NCBI RefSeq assembly: GCF_000425465.1
Contig: NZ_AUDM01000006.1
Location: 1 to 45,173, forward strand
Length of the DNA stretch: 45,173 bases
Reading direction: 5' to 3'
From: Flavobacterium filum DSM 17961
Lineage (GTDB): Bacteria; Bacteroidota; Bacteroidia; Flavobacteriales; Flavobacteriaceae
In this document: positions 1 through 8,473 of the stretch, piece by piece
Layout: each line of letters starts with the position of its first letter
How positions within the stretch are numbered: position 1 is the stretch's first letter
The notes under the pieces: model-generated
The model's input: only the letters and a program-made list of their open reading frames with translations
The model's database searches: none
What the model was told of the DNA's origin: nothing
Translations under genes and position numbers: made by a program

Positions 1-76
1 GATTAATGTCAATAACACTAATACAACAATCAATTTTTTTACTTGAAACGTCAAGTCCAACAGAATACTTTAGCAT
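1..76 (-). CDS. IS110-family transposase, N-terminal fragment cut by the window edge
   Basis: Reading leftwards from the ATG at 76-74, an open frame of 25 codons runs off the left edge. It begins MLKYSVGLDVSSKKIDCC. A short hydrophobic strand followed by G-[IL]-D-V-S-x-K-x-[IL]-D is the start of the RuvC-like DEDD domain of IS110-family transposases, and the Asp in GLDVS is the expected first acidic catalytic residue. Only this first motif is visible, so whether the element is intact, and whether it belongs to the IS110 or IS1111 group, cannot be decided here. The noncoding DNA between it and the aconitase gene would be its upstream flank. Family assignment is by motif only. Confidence 0.72.
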   Translation of the reverse strand, partial: MLKYSVGLDVSSKKIDCCISVIDIN

Positions 77-391
77 ATTTCAAAAATTTAAAAATGTTAA
101 GTAAACAAAATCATATTGGATTTTATCTCATATTTTATGCAACATCTCTATATAAAAATAAAGTGTTTAAGTACTAATTCAAATTCAATATATGATTAAA
201 ATAAGGTTGATATTCCTCCCGAACAATATCATAAAAATGTATCTAGACCTTGGTAGTTATTACAACCTTATTTGTTTACTTTGTAAAGATATGAGACTTC
301 GCGGAGCTTATCTTTGGAAATTTGTTCTAAAAACTCAGCGGAGCTGGTAGGTAGATATAAATCTATCTACTAGTATGTCTATTAAAAGTTA
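77..391. other. Noncoding region upstream of the IS110-type transposase
   Basis: No convincing protein is seen on either strand across this stretch. It holds nested inverted repeats at 199-273 (separate entry), a 7-bp inverted repeat at 351-357/364-370 with a 6-nt spacer, and two copies of the octamer GCGGAGCT at 301-308 and 338-345. In IS110-group elements the noncoding DNA between the left end and the transposase start carries the bridge RNA, so a structured region here is expected. The outer end of the element cannot be placed from one copy. Confidence 0.5.
199..273 (-). ncRNA. Candidate IS110 bridge-RNA loop (structured noncoding segment)
   Basis: An 11-bp perfect inverted repeat (199-209 with 263-273, core AATAAGGTTG/CAACCTTATT) encloses about 53 nt. 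Nested inside is a second hairpin, GATATT (209-214) with AATATC (225-230), around a 10-nt loop. A long stem carrying an internal hairpin loop, about 125-200 nt upstream of the transposase start, resembles the guide loops of IS110 bridge RNAs. The structure is visible in the sequence; the bridge-RNA function and the minus-strand orientation are inferred from the family. It could instead be an unrelated intergenic hairpin. Confidence 0.33.
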
Positions 392-422
392 AAAAAAACT
401 CCTGAAATTCAGGAGTTTTTTT
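392..422 (-). terminator. Rho-independent terminator downstream of aconitase
   Basis: A perfect inverted repeat of 15 bp per arm is centred on base 407. The GC-bearing core is ACTCCTGAA with its complement, and runs of A and T lie on the two sides, so it can work in both directions. It lies 21 nt past the aconitase stop and also separates that gene from the IS110-type element. Confidence 0.85.
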
Positions 423-443
423 ATGAATGATATTTATAAATGC

Positions 444-2711
444 TTAAGCTTTTCCTGCAGCAGCAATCAAATTCAAAGCAGAACCGGCTACAAACCACTC
501 AATTTGACTGGCATTGTAGGTATGATTCGCTAAAATGATGTCTTTACTACCATCTGCATGCACAAATTCTAAAGTCAAAGGTTTTCCCGGAGCAAAATCT
601 ACTAAGTCTAAGAAATTGATGGTATCATCTTCTTGTACTTTATCATAATCCGCTTCATTGGCAAACGTTAAACCTAACATTCCTTGCTTTTTCAAGTTGG
701 TTTCATGAATTCTGGCAAATGATTTAACCAAAACCGCTTTTACACCCAAATGACGTGGCTCCATCGCAGCATGCTCACGTGATGAACCTTCACCGTAGTT
801 ATGGTCACCCACAACAATGGAAGCAATTCCGGCAGCTTTGTATGCACGTTGCACTTTCGGTACTTCTTCATACGCTCCTGTCAATTGATTCTTAACAGAA
901 TTAGCTTTCCCGTTGAAAGCATTTTCCGCTCCAATCAACATATTGTTTGAAATGTTATCCAAATGCCCACGGAAACGCAACCAAGGACCAGCCATCGAAA
1001 TGTGGTCGGTGGTACATTTTCCAAATGCTTTGATTAATAATTTTGCACCGGTAATATTTTTACCATCCCAAGGTTGGAAAGGGTCTAATAATTGTAAACG
1101 CTCAGAAGTTGGTGAAACCAATACTTGAACACCAGATCCGTCTTCTGCCGGAGCTTGGAAACCGGCATCTTCCACTTCGAAACCTTTGGTTGGTAATTCA
1201 TCTCCTACCGGAGGTAGTAATTTTACTTCTTGTCCGTTGTCCGCCAATAACGTATCCGTAATCGGGTTAAAATCCAAACGTCCTGAAATAGCCAAAGCAG
1301 CTACCATTTCAGGTGAAGTTACAAAAGCATGTGTGTTTGGGTTTCCATCAGCTCTTTTGGAAAAATTACGGTTAAAAGAGTGAACAATTGTATTTTTCTC
1401 TTGCTTGTCTGCACCTTCTCTATCCCATTGGCCGATACAAGGTCCGCACGCATTCGTGAACACTTTTGTTCCCATTTTCTCGAACGTTGCAATGATTCCG
1501 TCACGTTCAATGGTGTAACGAATTTGCTCAGAACCCGGATTGATTCCAAACTCTGCTTTAGGAGTAATGCCATGTGCAACAGCTTGTTCAACAATGGAAG
1601 CCGCACGCGACATATCTTCATAAGAAGAGTTGGTACACGAACCAATCAATCCCCACTCTACTTTTAGTGGCCAACCATTTGCTTCGGCTTCTGCTTTCAT
1701 TTGAGAAACCGGTGTACCTCTATCCGGAGTAAAAGGACCATTGATATGTGGTTCTAATTCTGATAAGTTAATTTCAATTAATTGATCAAAATAATCAGCC
1801 GGATTTGCATACACTTCAGCATCAGCCGTTAAATAAGATGCAACTTTATCAGCCGCTAAAACAACATCTGCTCTTCCGGTAGCGTTCAAATAACGACGCA
1901 TAGAATCATCGTATCCAAAAGTAGAAGTGGTTGCACCAATTTCTGCACCCATGTTACAAATGGTACCTTTTCCGGTACATGACATTGCCTCAGCACCTTC
2001 ACCAAAATATTCAACAATAGCTCCGGTACCTCCTTTTACAGTTAAGATATCAGCAACTTTTAAAATCACATCTTTTGGAGCTGTCCAACCATTTAATTTT
2101 CCGGTTAGTTTTACCCCAATTAATTTAGGAAATTTTAATTCCCATGCCATTCCGGCCATCACATCTACCGCATCAGCACCACCCACACCAATAGCCAACA
2201 TTCCTAATCCGCCTGCATTTACTGTATGTGAATCGGTTCCAATCATCATTCCACCCGGGAAAGCATAATTTTCTAACACAATTTGATGAATAATTCCCGA
2301 CCCCGGTTTCCAAAATCCGATTCCATACTTGTTAGATACAGAAGATAAAAAGTCGAAAACCTCTTTTGATTGGGAATTCGCAACTTGTAAATCTGTTTTT
2401 GCTCCAACTTTTGCCTGAATTAAGTGGTCACAATGCACAGTAGTTGGCACTGCTACTTTACTTTTACCGGCATGCATGAACTGAAGTAACGCCATTTGAG
2501 CGGTTGCATCTTGACAAGCTACTCTATCCGGAGCAAAATCAACATAATCTTTTCCTCTGGTAAAAGCCTTTGTAGGCGTTCCTTCCCATAAATGAGAATA
2601 TAAAATCTTTTCAGATAAAGTAAGTGGACGACCAACTAATTCACGTGCTTTATCAACACGTTCAGCCATAGTTGCATACACTTTTTGAATCATTTCAATA
2701 TCAAAAGCCAT
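444..2711 (-). CDS. acn: Aconitate hydratase (mitochondrial-type aconitase)
   Basis: This 755-residue cytoplasmic TCA-cycle enzyme interconverts citrate and isocitrate through a [4Fe-4S] cluster. The three cluster cysteines are visible: C359 in GSCTNSS, and C422 and C425 in ACGPCIG. Their spacing (63 and 3 residues) is that of the animal mitochondrial enzyme, and the length and start ([15 protein letters not shown]) also suit that subfamily rather than the roughly 890-residue AcnA or the AcnB type. The swivel domain follows the cluster half, with [10 protein letters not shown] near residue 645. The gene is monocistronic, with a terminator just downstream. Upstream lies only an imperfect -7 box (TAAATTCG, 26 nt before the ATG). 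Housekeeping gene; nothing odd seen. Confidence 0.96.
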   Translation of the reverse strand: MAFDIEMIQKVYATMAERVDKARELVGRPLTLSEKILYSHLWEGTPTKAFTRGKDYVDFAPDRVACQDATAQMALLQFMHAGKSKVAVPTTVHCDHLIQAKVGAKTDLQVANSQSKEVFDFLSSVSNKYGIGFWKPGSGIIHQIVLENYAFPGGMMIGTDSHTVNAGGLGMLAIGVGGADAVDVMAGMAWELKFPKLIGVKLTGKLNGWTAPKDVILKVADILTVKGGTGAIVEYFGEGAEAMSCTGKGTICNMGAEIGATTSTFGYDDSMRRYLNATGRADVVLAADKVASYLTADAEVYANPADYFDQLIEINLSELEPHINGPFTPDRGTPVSQMKAEAEANGWPLKVEWGLIGSCTNSSYEDMSRAASIVEQAVAHGITPKAEFGINPGSEQIRYTIERDGIIATFEKMGTKVFTNACGPCIGQWDREGADKQEKNTIVHSFNRNFSKRADGNPNTHAFVTSPEMVAALAISGRLDFNPITDTLLADNGQEVKLLPPVGDELPTKGFEVEDAGFQAPAEDGSGVQVLVSPTSERLQLLDPFQPWDGKNITGAKLLIKAFGKCTTDHISMAGPWLRFRGHLDNISNNMLIGAENAFNGKANSVKNQLTGAYEEVPKVQRAYKAAGIASIVVGDHNYGEGSSREHAAMEPRHLGVKAVLVKSFARIHETNLKKQGMLGLTFANEADYDKVQEDDTINFLDLVDFAPGKPLTLEFVHADGSKDIILANHTYNASQIEWFVAGSALNLIAAAGKA

Positions 2712-2952
2712 AATATAAGTGTTATTTGTTTGTGGTGCGAATTTACGAAAACGTTAGAACATTGTAAAATTAATAGCATACTATCTTTTTTGGAAGTCAT
2801 TTTTTATAGAAATGCTAATTTTTAAAAATTATTTTCAATAAAAATCAATTTTAGCTTAAAAAAATATAAAATTGATAAAATTAGATGTCATAAATGATAA
2901 ATTTATAACCCAACCAATTCAAAATAGAATACTTTAAAATAAAAAATGATAA

Positions 2953-4059
2953 CTATTTATCTCTCCAATCCAAAATTGGCTTTTCAAAAAAGCGATATAA
3001 CAGGAATGAAAAAACAAAAGTCAGACATACATAACCAATTGTATATAAATGTAAAGAAAAGCCATCCATATCTTTTGAAGGAAAATAAAAATGTAATAAT
3101 TGAAGTAGTACACTGTAATGTAATAAATAGATGGAATAAGAAATTTTACTTATAAAGGTAATGGTTTTGGAAAATAAAGCATGTTGATTTACTTTCCATT
3201 CAGATAAAAACGGAAGAAATAAAAGACACATAAAGGAGGTAAGCGGAAGATAAAATACATTCCAAAAATTGGGGTAAGTCTCGATAGTCAATTGAAAAAA
3301 GCCAACACCAACAAATAAAAACCCAAACAAAAGACATCCCAAAACAGCCGAGATAAATCGAATTTTTGTCCAAAACAAAGTATGATTTATCGCAACCCAT
3401 GCAGCCAAAACACCATACAAAACAGCATCTAATCGATATACTACAATTGCTTTAATCCCCGTATTCCATTCCGATAAGGTGGTGTTTGTAGTAGTAAAAG
3501 CATAATATACTTTGGTACAAAAAAAGAAAAAAATCAAACCAAGTATTACCCATAAAAAGAAGTTAGCTTTATTTTTAGGTTGAACCACTTTCGTTTTAAA
3601 GAATAAGGCAAATGGCAATAATAAATAGGCAAATTCTTCTACAGATAAACTCCATGACTCGGGAAAAAATGAAGGCATAGGAGCTACAAAATTATGCAGA
3701 AAGAAAAAATATTTCCAAATATCCGAAATGGTGTAACCTATTAAAAAACTAATGAAAATATTGAGCATTAAAACCAAGTAATAATTGGGTAACGTACGTA
3801 GCCATCGTCGTTTTAAAAAAGTCAAAACATAGTGCAAAATAAAATCATTTTCGAGATAGAAATGATAAAGAATTTTTCCAATTAAAAAACCACTTAAAAC
3901 AAAAAACAATTCTACTCCTAAATAGCCGAAAACCTGAAAAAGTTGAGAAATATAGTTATTTGAATGAGGATAAATCCATAAAACATGAGAACTTAATACC
4001 ATCAAAATGGCCGTAGCTCTCATCAAATCTAATCCGAAAATTCGCTTTTTATTTTCCAT
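2953..4059 (-). CDS. Acyltransferase family 3 membrane protein
   Basis: This 368-residue polytopic inner-membrane protein is of the acyltransferase-3 (OafA/NolL/YrhL) family, which O-acylates sugars or lipids at the membrane. The N-terminus shows the family signature: R14 and H25 in the first helix (LDLMRATAILMVLSSH), then about ten hydrophobic segments, a basic loop (FLKRRWLRTLPNYY), and a final helix ending FFEKPILDWRDK. The ATG at 4059 is preferred: the frame can be extended to a GTG at 4074, but a GAGGAT-like ribosome-binding sequence lies between the two. The substrate is unknown; it is not part of the polysaccharide locus and stands alone, divergent from the next gene. Confidence 0.85.
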   Translation of the reverse strand: MENKKRIFGLDLMRATAILMVLSSHVLWIYPHSNNYISQLFQVFGYLGVELFFVLSGFLIGKILYHFYLENDFILHYVLTFLKRRWLRTLPNYYLVLMLNIFISFLIGYTISDIWKYFFFLHNFVAPMPSFFPESWSLSVEEFAYLLLPFALFFKTKVVQPKNKANFFLWVILGLIFFFFCTKVYYAFTTTNTTLSEWNTGIKAIVVYRLDAVLYGVLAAWVAINHTLFWTKIRFISAVLGCLLFGFLFVGVGFFQLTIETYPNFWNVFYLPLTSFMCLLFLPFLSEWKVNQHALFSKTITFISKISYSIYLLHYSVLLQLLHFYFPSKDMDGFSLHLYTIGYVCLTFVFSFLLYRFFEKPILDWRDK

Positions 4060-4081
4060 GATGATTATCCTCACTAAATTA

Positions 4082-4098
4082 TGTACTTTTGAAGTACA
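4082..4098. promoter_or_regulatory. Palindrome overlapping a -7 box in a divergent promoter region
   Basis: TGTACTT and AAGTACA form a 7-bp inverted repeat with a 3-nt spacer. The box TACTTTTG (4084-4091, plus strand) fits the TAnnTTTG consensus, lies inside the palindrome, and ends 16 nt before the ATG at 4108. No clear -33 TTG is seen. The overlap would suit a repressor-type operator, but the palindrome may be chance. Confidence 0.4.
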
Positions 4099-4107
4099 TT
4101 TTTTTAT

Positions 4108-5250
4108 ATGTTAAAATCAAAGATATTCAAATTTTCAATTGTTCTATTTATTCTTTCCATTCTTGTGGGAACAATTTGGTATTTTACGCTTTCTACCCGT
4201 CATAAAGCCATTGTAAAAACTACTCTATTGCATAAAACCGGTTTAGTTGATAATGAATGGTTGGTTGAAAATAAAACAAAAGAATATAAAATGCTTTCAC
4301 CTACCTTTATTGTAGATGATATCTATAAATCGATGGAAGGCCCAAAAGCGTCCAACTATGTGATGCTTTCTCAAGACTCAACCTTGCTTTGGATTACCGG
4401 TTTTAAAGTGGAAGCTCAAGATGCAAAAACAAGTAAAAAAATGTCAAATGATTTTATTTGTCATATGAATGTAGATATTAATGATATCAAATACTATTCA
4501 ACTTTTGGATTAGAGCATCGAATTGGTAAACAATATCCCAGACTAACTTCTCTTTCGCATGGAATGGAAACGTTTACTTTTCCGGGAGGTTTTGGTGTGC
4601 CGATGAAGGGTAATGATTTATTATATGTTACCACGCAAACCTTAAATCACAATATCAAAAATGCGTATTATAAAGTGAAACACAAGGTCACGATTGCCTA
4701 TGATGAAAAACAAAACCTCAAACCTTTGATGAGTAAAACGGCTTTTATCATGCTTCCGTATGATCAATATGACCCTTATAAAAGTCCGATTGACCCGGGA
4801 ACCGATTTTTGTATTCCGGTAGAAACCAAAAATCATAGTTATGATGACGGGAAAGGGAATAAACTATCCGGACATTGGGTCATTCCGATAGGAAAAAACG
4901 AATACAGAAGTAACATCAACCATCAATTGGAAATAAAAGATAGTCTGCGGCTTCATGCAGCGGCCATTCATGTGCATCCGTTTGCCACAAAAATAATGTT
5001 GTTTAACAAAACTACTCAACAACCGATTTTTGAGAGCAATATCACCAATCATCAAAACAGCATTGGACTCAAAAACATAGAAAATTTTTCATCAGAAGAA
5101 GGCATTTGGCTATTTGCCAATCAAGAATATGAAATAGTGCTAGAGGTCAACAACACTTCTGCCACAGAACAAGATATGATGGGAAGCATGTTTTTATTCT
5201 TTTATGATAAAGAAATGGACAGCATCCTACAAAAAAGGTGGCTACACTAA
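4108..5250 (+). CDS. PHM-like (copper type II monooxygenase fold) membrane-anchored protein
   Basis: The protein has 380 residues with an N-terminal hydrophobic segment (about 9-28), so the bulk should be outside the inner membrane as an anchored or secreted protein. By eye the rest follows the two-domain layout of peptidylglycine alpha-hydroxylating monooxygenase (PHM). H288-V-H290 followed by M358 in a strand-rich tail (DMMGSMFLFFY) matches PHM H242/H244/M314, the second copper site, with almost the same spacing (68 against 70). C118-H119-M120 sits where PHM has H107-H108-M109, and the segment around H181 where PHM has H172. The first copper site therefore looks altered (Cys for His, displaced His). 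It may be a divergent monooxygenase or a copper-binding relative without activity. Its 3' end overlaps the convergent MoxR gene by 9 bp. The alignment is from memory. Confidence 0.55.
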   Translation: MLKSKIFKFSIVLFILSILVGTIWYFTLSTRHKAIVKTTLLHKTGLVDNEWLVENKTKEYKMLSPTFIVDDIYKSMEGPKASNYVMLSQDSTLLWITGFKVEAQDAKTSKKMSNDFICHMNVDINDIKYYSTFGLEHRIGKQYPRLTSLSHGMETFTFPGGFGVPMKGNDLLYVTTQTLNHNIKNAYYKVKHKVTIAYDEKQNLKPLMSKTAFIMLPYDQYDPYKSPIDPGTDFCIPVETKNHSYDDGKGNKLSGHWVIPIGKNEYRSNINHQLEIKDSLRLHAAAIHVHPFATKIMLFNKTTQQPIFESNITNHQNSIGLKNIENFSSEEGIWLFANQEYEIVLEVNNTSATEQDMMGSMFLFFYDKEMDSILQKRWLH

Positions 5251-6195
5251 TTGACTGATAATTTTTTCAATACTTAGTCCTTCTGCATCGGCTTTGTAAT
5301 TTTTTACAACTCTGTGACGCAAAATTCCCTCAGCTACAGCTTTCACGTCTTCACTATCCGGCGAGAACTTTCCGTTGAAAGCCGCATTGGCTTTGGCAGC
5401 TAAAATTAAGTTTTGAGAAGCACGAGGTCCGGCACCCCAATCAATATAATTTTTAACCAATTCAGGCGACATTGGATTATCGGGACGTGTTTTTGACACC
5501 AAAGTAACTGCATATTCAATGACATTATCAGCAACCGGAATTCGTCTGATTAAATGTTGAAAATCAATAATTTCTTGAGCTGTAAACAAAGCATTGATTA
5601 ACGGTTTATCATCAGAAGTAGTGCTTTTTACCACTTGAACCTCTTCTGCAAAAGAAGGATAATCCAATTTTATTGAAAACATAAAACGGTCAAGTTGAGC
5701 TTCCGGCAAAGGATAAGTTCCTTCTTGCTCGATTGGGTTTTGAGTGGCTAAAACAAAATAAGGCAAACTCAATTTATGGTTTTGACCGGCAATGGTCACC
5801 GCTCTTTCTTGCATGGCTTCTAAAAGTGCCGCTTGCGTTTTGGGTGGTGTTCTGTTGATTTCATCTGCCAAAATAATATTGGAAAAAATGGGACCTTTAA
5901 TAAACTTAAAGGTTCTGTTTTCATCTAAAATTTCGCTTCCTAAAATATCGGATGGCATCAAATCGGGTGTGAATTGAATACGTTTGAAATCCAATCCTAA
6001 AGCTTGAGCAATGGTATTTACCATCAAGGTTTTTGCCAAACCGGGAACACCAACCAATAAGGCGTGACCTCCCGAAAAAATACTCAATAAAATTTGATCA
6101 ACTACAGCATCTTGACCCACAATAATTTTGGCAATTTCCGCTTTGAGTTCATTACGCTTTTGAACCAGAGATTGAATAGCAGCTACATCAGACAT
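5242..6195 (-). CDS. MoxR-family AAA+ ATPase
   Basis: This 317-residue cytoplasmic ATPase has Walker A GVPGLAKT at residues 49-56 and Walker B LADEINR with D111-E112. The sensor and arginine-finger region includes ATQNPIEQEGTYPLPEAQLDRF in two adjoining parts. These are the hallmarks of MoxR proteins, which act as chaperone-like partners of von Willebrand factor A proteins and in envelope stress or enzyme maturation. No VWA partner gene is in the window. It lies 30 bp downstream of the third PpiC-type gene on the same strand and is probably co-transcribed with it. The start MSDVAAIQSLV is the usual one for the family. Confidence 0.93.
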   Translation of the reverse strand: MSDVAAIQSLVQKRNELKAEIAKIIVGQDAVVDQILLSIFSGGHALLVGVPGLAKTLMVNTIAQALGLDFKRIQFTPDLMPSDILGSEILDENRTFKFIKGPIFSNIILADEINRTPPKTQAALLEAMQERAVTIAGQNHKLSLPYFVLATQNPIEQEGTYPLPEAQLDRFMFSIKLDYPSFAEEVQVVKSTTSDDKPLINALFTAQEIIDFQHLIRRIPVADNVIEYAVTLVSKTRPDNPMSPELVKNYIDWGAGPRASQNLILAAKANAAFNGKFSPDSEDVKAVAEGILRHRVVKNYKADAEGLSIEKIISQLV

Positions 6196-6225
6196 AAAAA
6201 GGATATTTATATTTTTAAACGAAAA

Positions 6226-7638
6226 TTATTTTTTTAACCAGTTATTTGTGAACTCACAATCTCTGTACTCACCATTGATACGAATATAGGTTTCCATGAT
6301 TTTTTCATTAGACCATTTTCCTATTTCATCAAATTGTTTTTCTTTCAAGGCTAAATCTTTGATTTTAATGTAATCTCTGGCATAGTCAGCCGTGTGAGAA
6401 TCTACTCTATTTGAAACCATGAATAATTTATACTTCTTGGTTCCTTTTTGATCTTCATCTAAAATAGCCAATGAAACTTCATTTTCTTTTAAATTGGACA
6501 CTTGACTATATAACGTTGGATCCATTTTTGTCAATTCAAATTTTGGATCAAGTGTTTTTGGGTTCAATAAAACGCCACCATTGGTTCGGGTTTCTTTTTC
6601 ATCAGACATACTTCTTGCTGCTTCAGCAAACGTAATTTCTTTATCTACAATTCGTTTTCTGATTAAATTGGCTCTTTCTTTTGCTTCTTTGAGAGCCTCA
6701 TCAGACACTTTTGGCGTTAATAAAATGTGACGTAATTCAATCTCTTGACCTTTAATTTTCTCCACTAAAATGATATGATAACCAAATTCCGTTTGAAAAG
6801 GTTTCGATATTTCTCCTTCATTCAAACTGAAAGCAACTTCTTTAAATTCTTTTACAAAAGGTGTTTTTCGATTCATTTTATAAAACCCACCACTTGCTCT
6901 TGAACCGGGATCTTGAGAATACAATACTGCTCTAGTTCTAAAACTTGCACCGTTGACTAGAACATCATTTCTGATTTCATTTAACTTATCAATAACCTTT
7001 TGAGTTTCAACTTGTGATACTTTTGGTTCAATCACGATTTGGGAAACTTCCAACTCTGCACCAAAAATTGGCAATTCATCAGCTGGAATTTTTTTAAAAA
7101 AGTTTCTAACCTCCTCAGGAGTAATTTCAACTTTCTCTACTACTTTGTTTCGCATTTCTGTAGAAAGCTTGTTTTGCTTTAACACATCAAAAAAGAAAGA
7201 ACGAAATTCTTCCTGACTCTTTTTATTGTAGTATTTAAGCACTTTTTCCCAACTACCGATTTGTTCCAACATATAGTTCATTCTTTCTTCCATCATCCCA
7301 TTAATTTCAGCATCTTTTACAACAATCGTACTGTCTTGAAGTGCTTGATGAGCATATAAACGGTCTTCCATTAATTTTCCTAACAATTGACAACGCGTAA
7401 TATCAGTAATTGAAATACCTTGACTCGACAATTCGATGTATTCCATGTCAATATCGGAATCTAGAATAATATAATCTCCAACAGTTGCTATAACGCCATC
7501 AACTTTTTTTCTTTTATAATTTTTTACAGTGTCTTTCTTCACTGGTGTATTTTCCATGATAATTTCTTGTGCATGGCTAAAAAAGACAGCAAAAATCAAC
7601 ATAAACATAGCAACAACCTTCTTATTTATACCTTTCAT
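6226..7638 (-). CDS. SurA-like periplasmic peptidyl-prolyl isomerase (two parvulin domains)
   Basis: This is a 470-residue secreted chaperone/isomerase that would help outer-membrane proteins fold. A signal peptide (MKGINKKVVAMFMLIFAV, cleavage after SHA) is followed by a SurA-like N-terminal helical domain and two tandem PpiC/parvulin domains. The first ends in FQTEFGYHIILVEK; the second begins ELRHILLTPKVS. This order matches SurA. The ATG at 7638 is chosen over one at 7680 because it places the signal peptide at the N-terminus; it overlaps the end of the previous gene by 17 bp. It is the third of three related envelope-folding genes in one operon. Confidence 0.9.
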   Translation of the reverse strand: MKGINKKVVAMFMLIFAVFFSHAQEIIMENTPVKKDTVKNYKRKKVDGVIATVGDYIILDSDIDMEYIELSSQGISITDITRCQLLGKLMEDRLYAHQALQDSTIVVKDAEINGMMEERMNYMLEQIGSWEKVLKYYNKKSQEEFRSFFFDVLKQNKLSTEMRNKVVEKVEITPEEVRNFFKKIPADELPIFGAELEVSQIVIEPKVSQVETQKVIDKLNEIRNDVLVNGASFRTRAVLYSQDPGSRASGGFYKMNRKTPFVKEFKEVAFSLNEGEISKPFQTEFGYHIILVEKIKGQEIELRHILLTPKVSDEALKEAKERANLIRKRIVDKEITFAEAARSMSDEKETRTNGGVLLNPKTLDPKFELTKMDPTLYSQVSNLKENEVSLAILDEDQKGTKKYKLFMVSNRVDSHTADYARDYIKIKDLALKEKQFDEIGKWSNEKIMETYIRINGEYRDCEFTNNWLKK

Positions 7639-8473
7639 ATTTTTTATTTTTAATGGCATCATCTGTAATTTCTTTCTCAATTTTTTTAATTAATTCTAAT
7701 TTTCTTTGGTTTATGATAAGTTCTTTCAATGTTTCTTTAACATAATCAAACGGACAAATTTCGTTTTTATCAATCACTTGACCAATTTTTACAAAATAAA
7801 CAGTTAACGAATCCGCTTGTTGTATCGATTTCCCTGAGGCAACAAAATTCTCTCTATTTTCTGGAGTGATAAAAGGAAGTTTTTGATACACTTGGTTCAT
7901 TTCAACCCAAACTGAATCATTTAAAGCAGAACTTTTTAATTGCAACTGATAGGTTTCCCAAAACTTTTTGTCTTGCTTTTTCCCATCAAAAAACTTATTC
8001 TTTATCAAATCAAATTTTGGATGGTCTTTAGGTAATTGAATGTAACGCAATTTCAATAATGAACCACTTGTTCTAAAATTCTCTTTGTTTTCGGTATAAT
8101 ACTTTTTTAAAGTTTCATTAGACACAACGGTATCCACCTCCCTTTTAACCATTTCTTCCAAATACGCTTTTGTATATAAATCTGCTTTATACTGTTGGAT
8201 CAATTGATTAAACGAAACTTGTTGCTCCTTGCTAATATTGACTTCTGCAGCTTTAATCAACAACTTTTGCGTTGCCCATCGATCAATAAAACTATGAACA
8301 ATTGTGATACTATCTTCTTTACTGGTTCCGGGAGCAATTAATTCTGCAATATCCGATTTAAAAAGATACTCTTCACCAACTCGGGCAATGGCTTCCGGTT
8401 TGGCTTCCGGTGTAAAATAAGAACACGAGGCCAAACAAAACAGAAGAAAACTCATTACACCCAATCGAATCAT
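7622..8473 (-). CDS. SurA/PpiC-related lipoprotein lacking a clear parvulin core
   Basis: A 283-residue predicted lipoprotein. The signal sequence ends in a lipobox LASC with C17 as the lipidated residue. The mature part resembles the chaperone arms of SurA/PrsA-type proteins, with helical segments such as EEQQVSFNQLIQQYK and a paired C-terminal helix. The hallmark parvulin strings (GYH, ASHIL) are not obvious, so it may be a chaperone without isomerase activity. Its ATG overlaps the stop of the upstream isomerase (TAATG), which suggests translational coupling, and its own end overlaps the next gene. Role in outer-membrane protein assembly is inferred from context and weak family resemblance. 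Confidence 0.72.
   Translation of the reverse strand: MIRLGVMSFLLFCLASCSYFTPEAKPEAIARVGEEYLFKSDIAELIAPGTSKEDSITIVHSFIDRWATQKLLIKAAEVNISKEQQVSFNQLIQQYKADLYTKAYLEEMVKREVDTVVSNETLKKYYTENKENFRTSGSLLKLRYIQLPKDHPKFDLIKNKFFDGKKQDKKFWETYQLQLKSSALNDSVWVEMNQVYQKLPFITPENRENFVASGKSIQQADSLTVYFVKIGQVIDKNEICPFDYVKETLKELIINQRKLELIKKIEKEITDDAIKNKKYERYK

Noticed and set aside
1319..1667. Open frames of 108-112 codons inside aconitase
   Set aside because: They are shadows in other frames of a strongly conserved gene and have no motifs of their own.
2712..2952. Possible hidden gene or RNA between aconitase and the acyltransferase
   Set aside because: The 241 bases are very AT-rich with no coding frame of note and no convincing hairpin.
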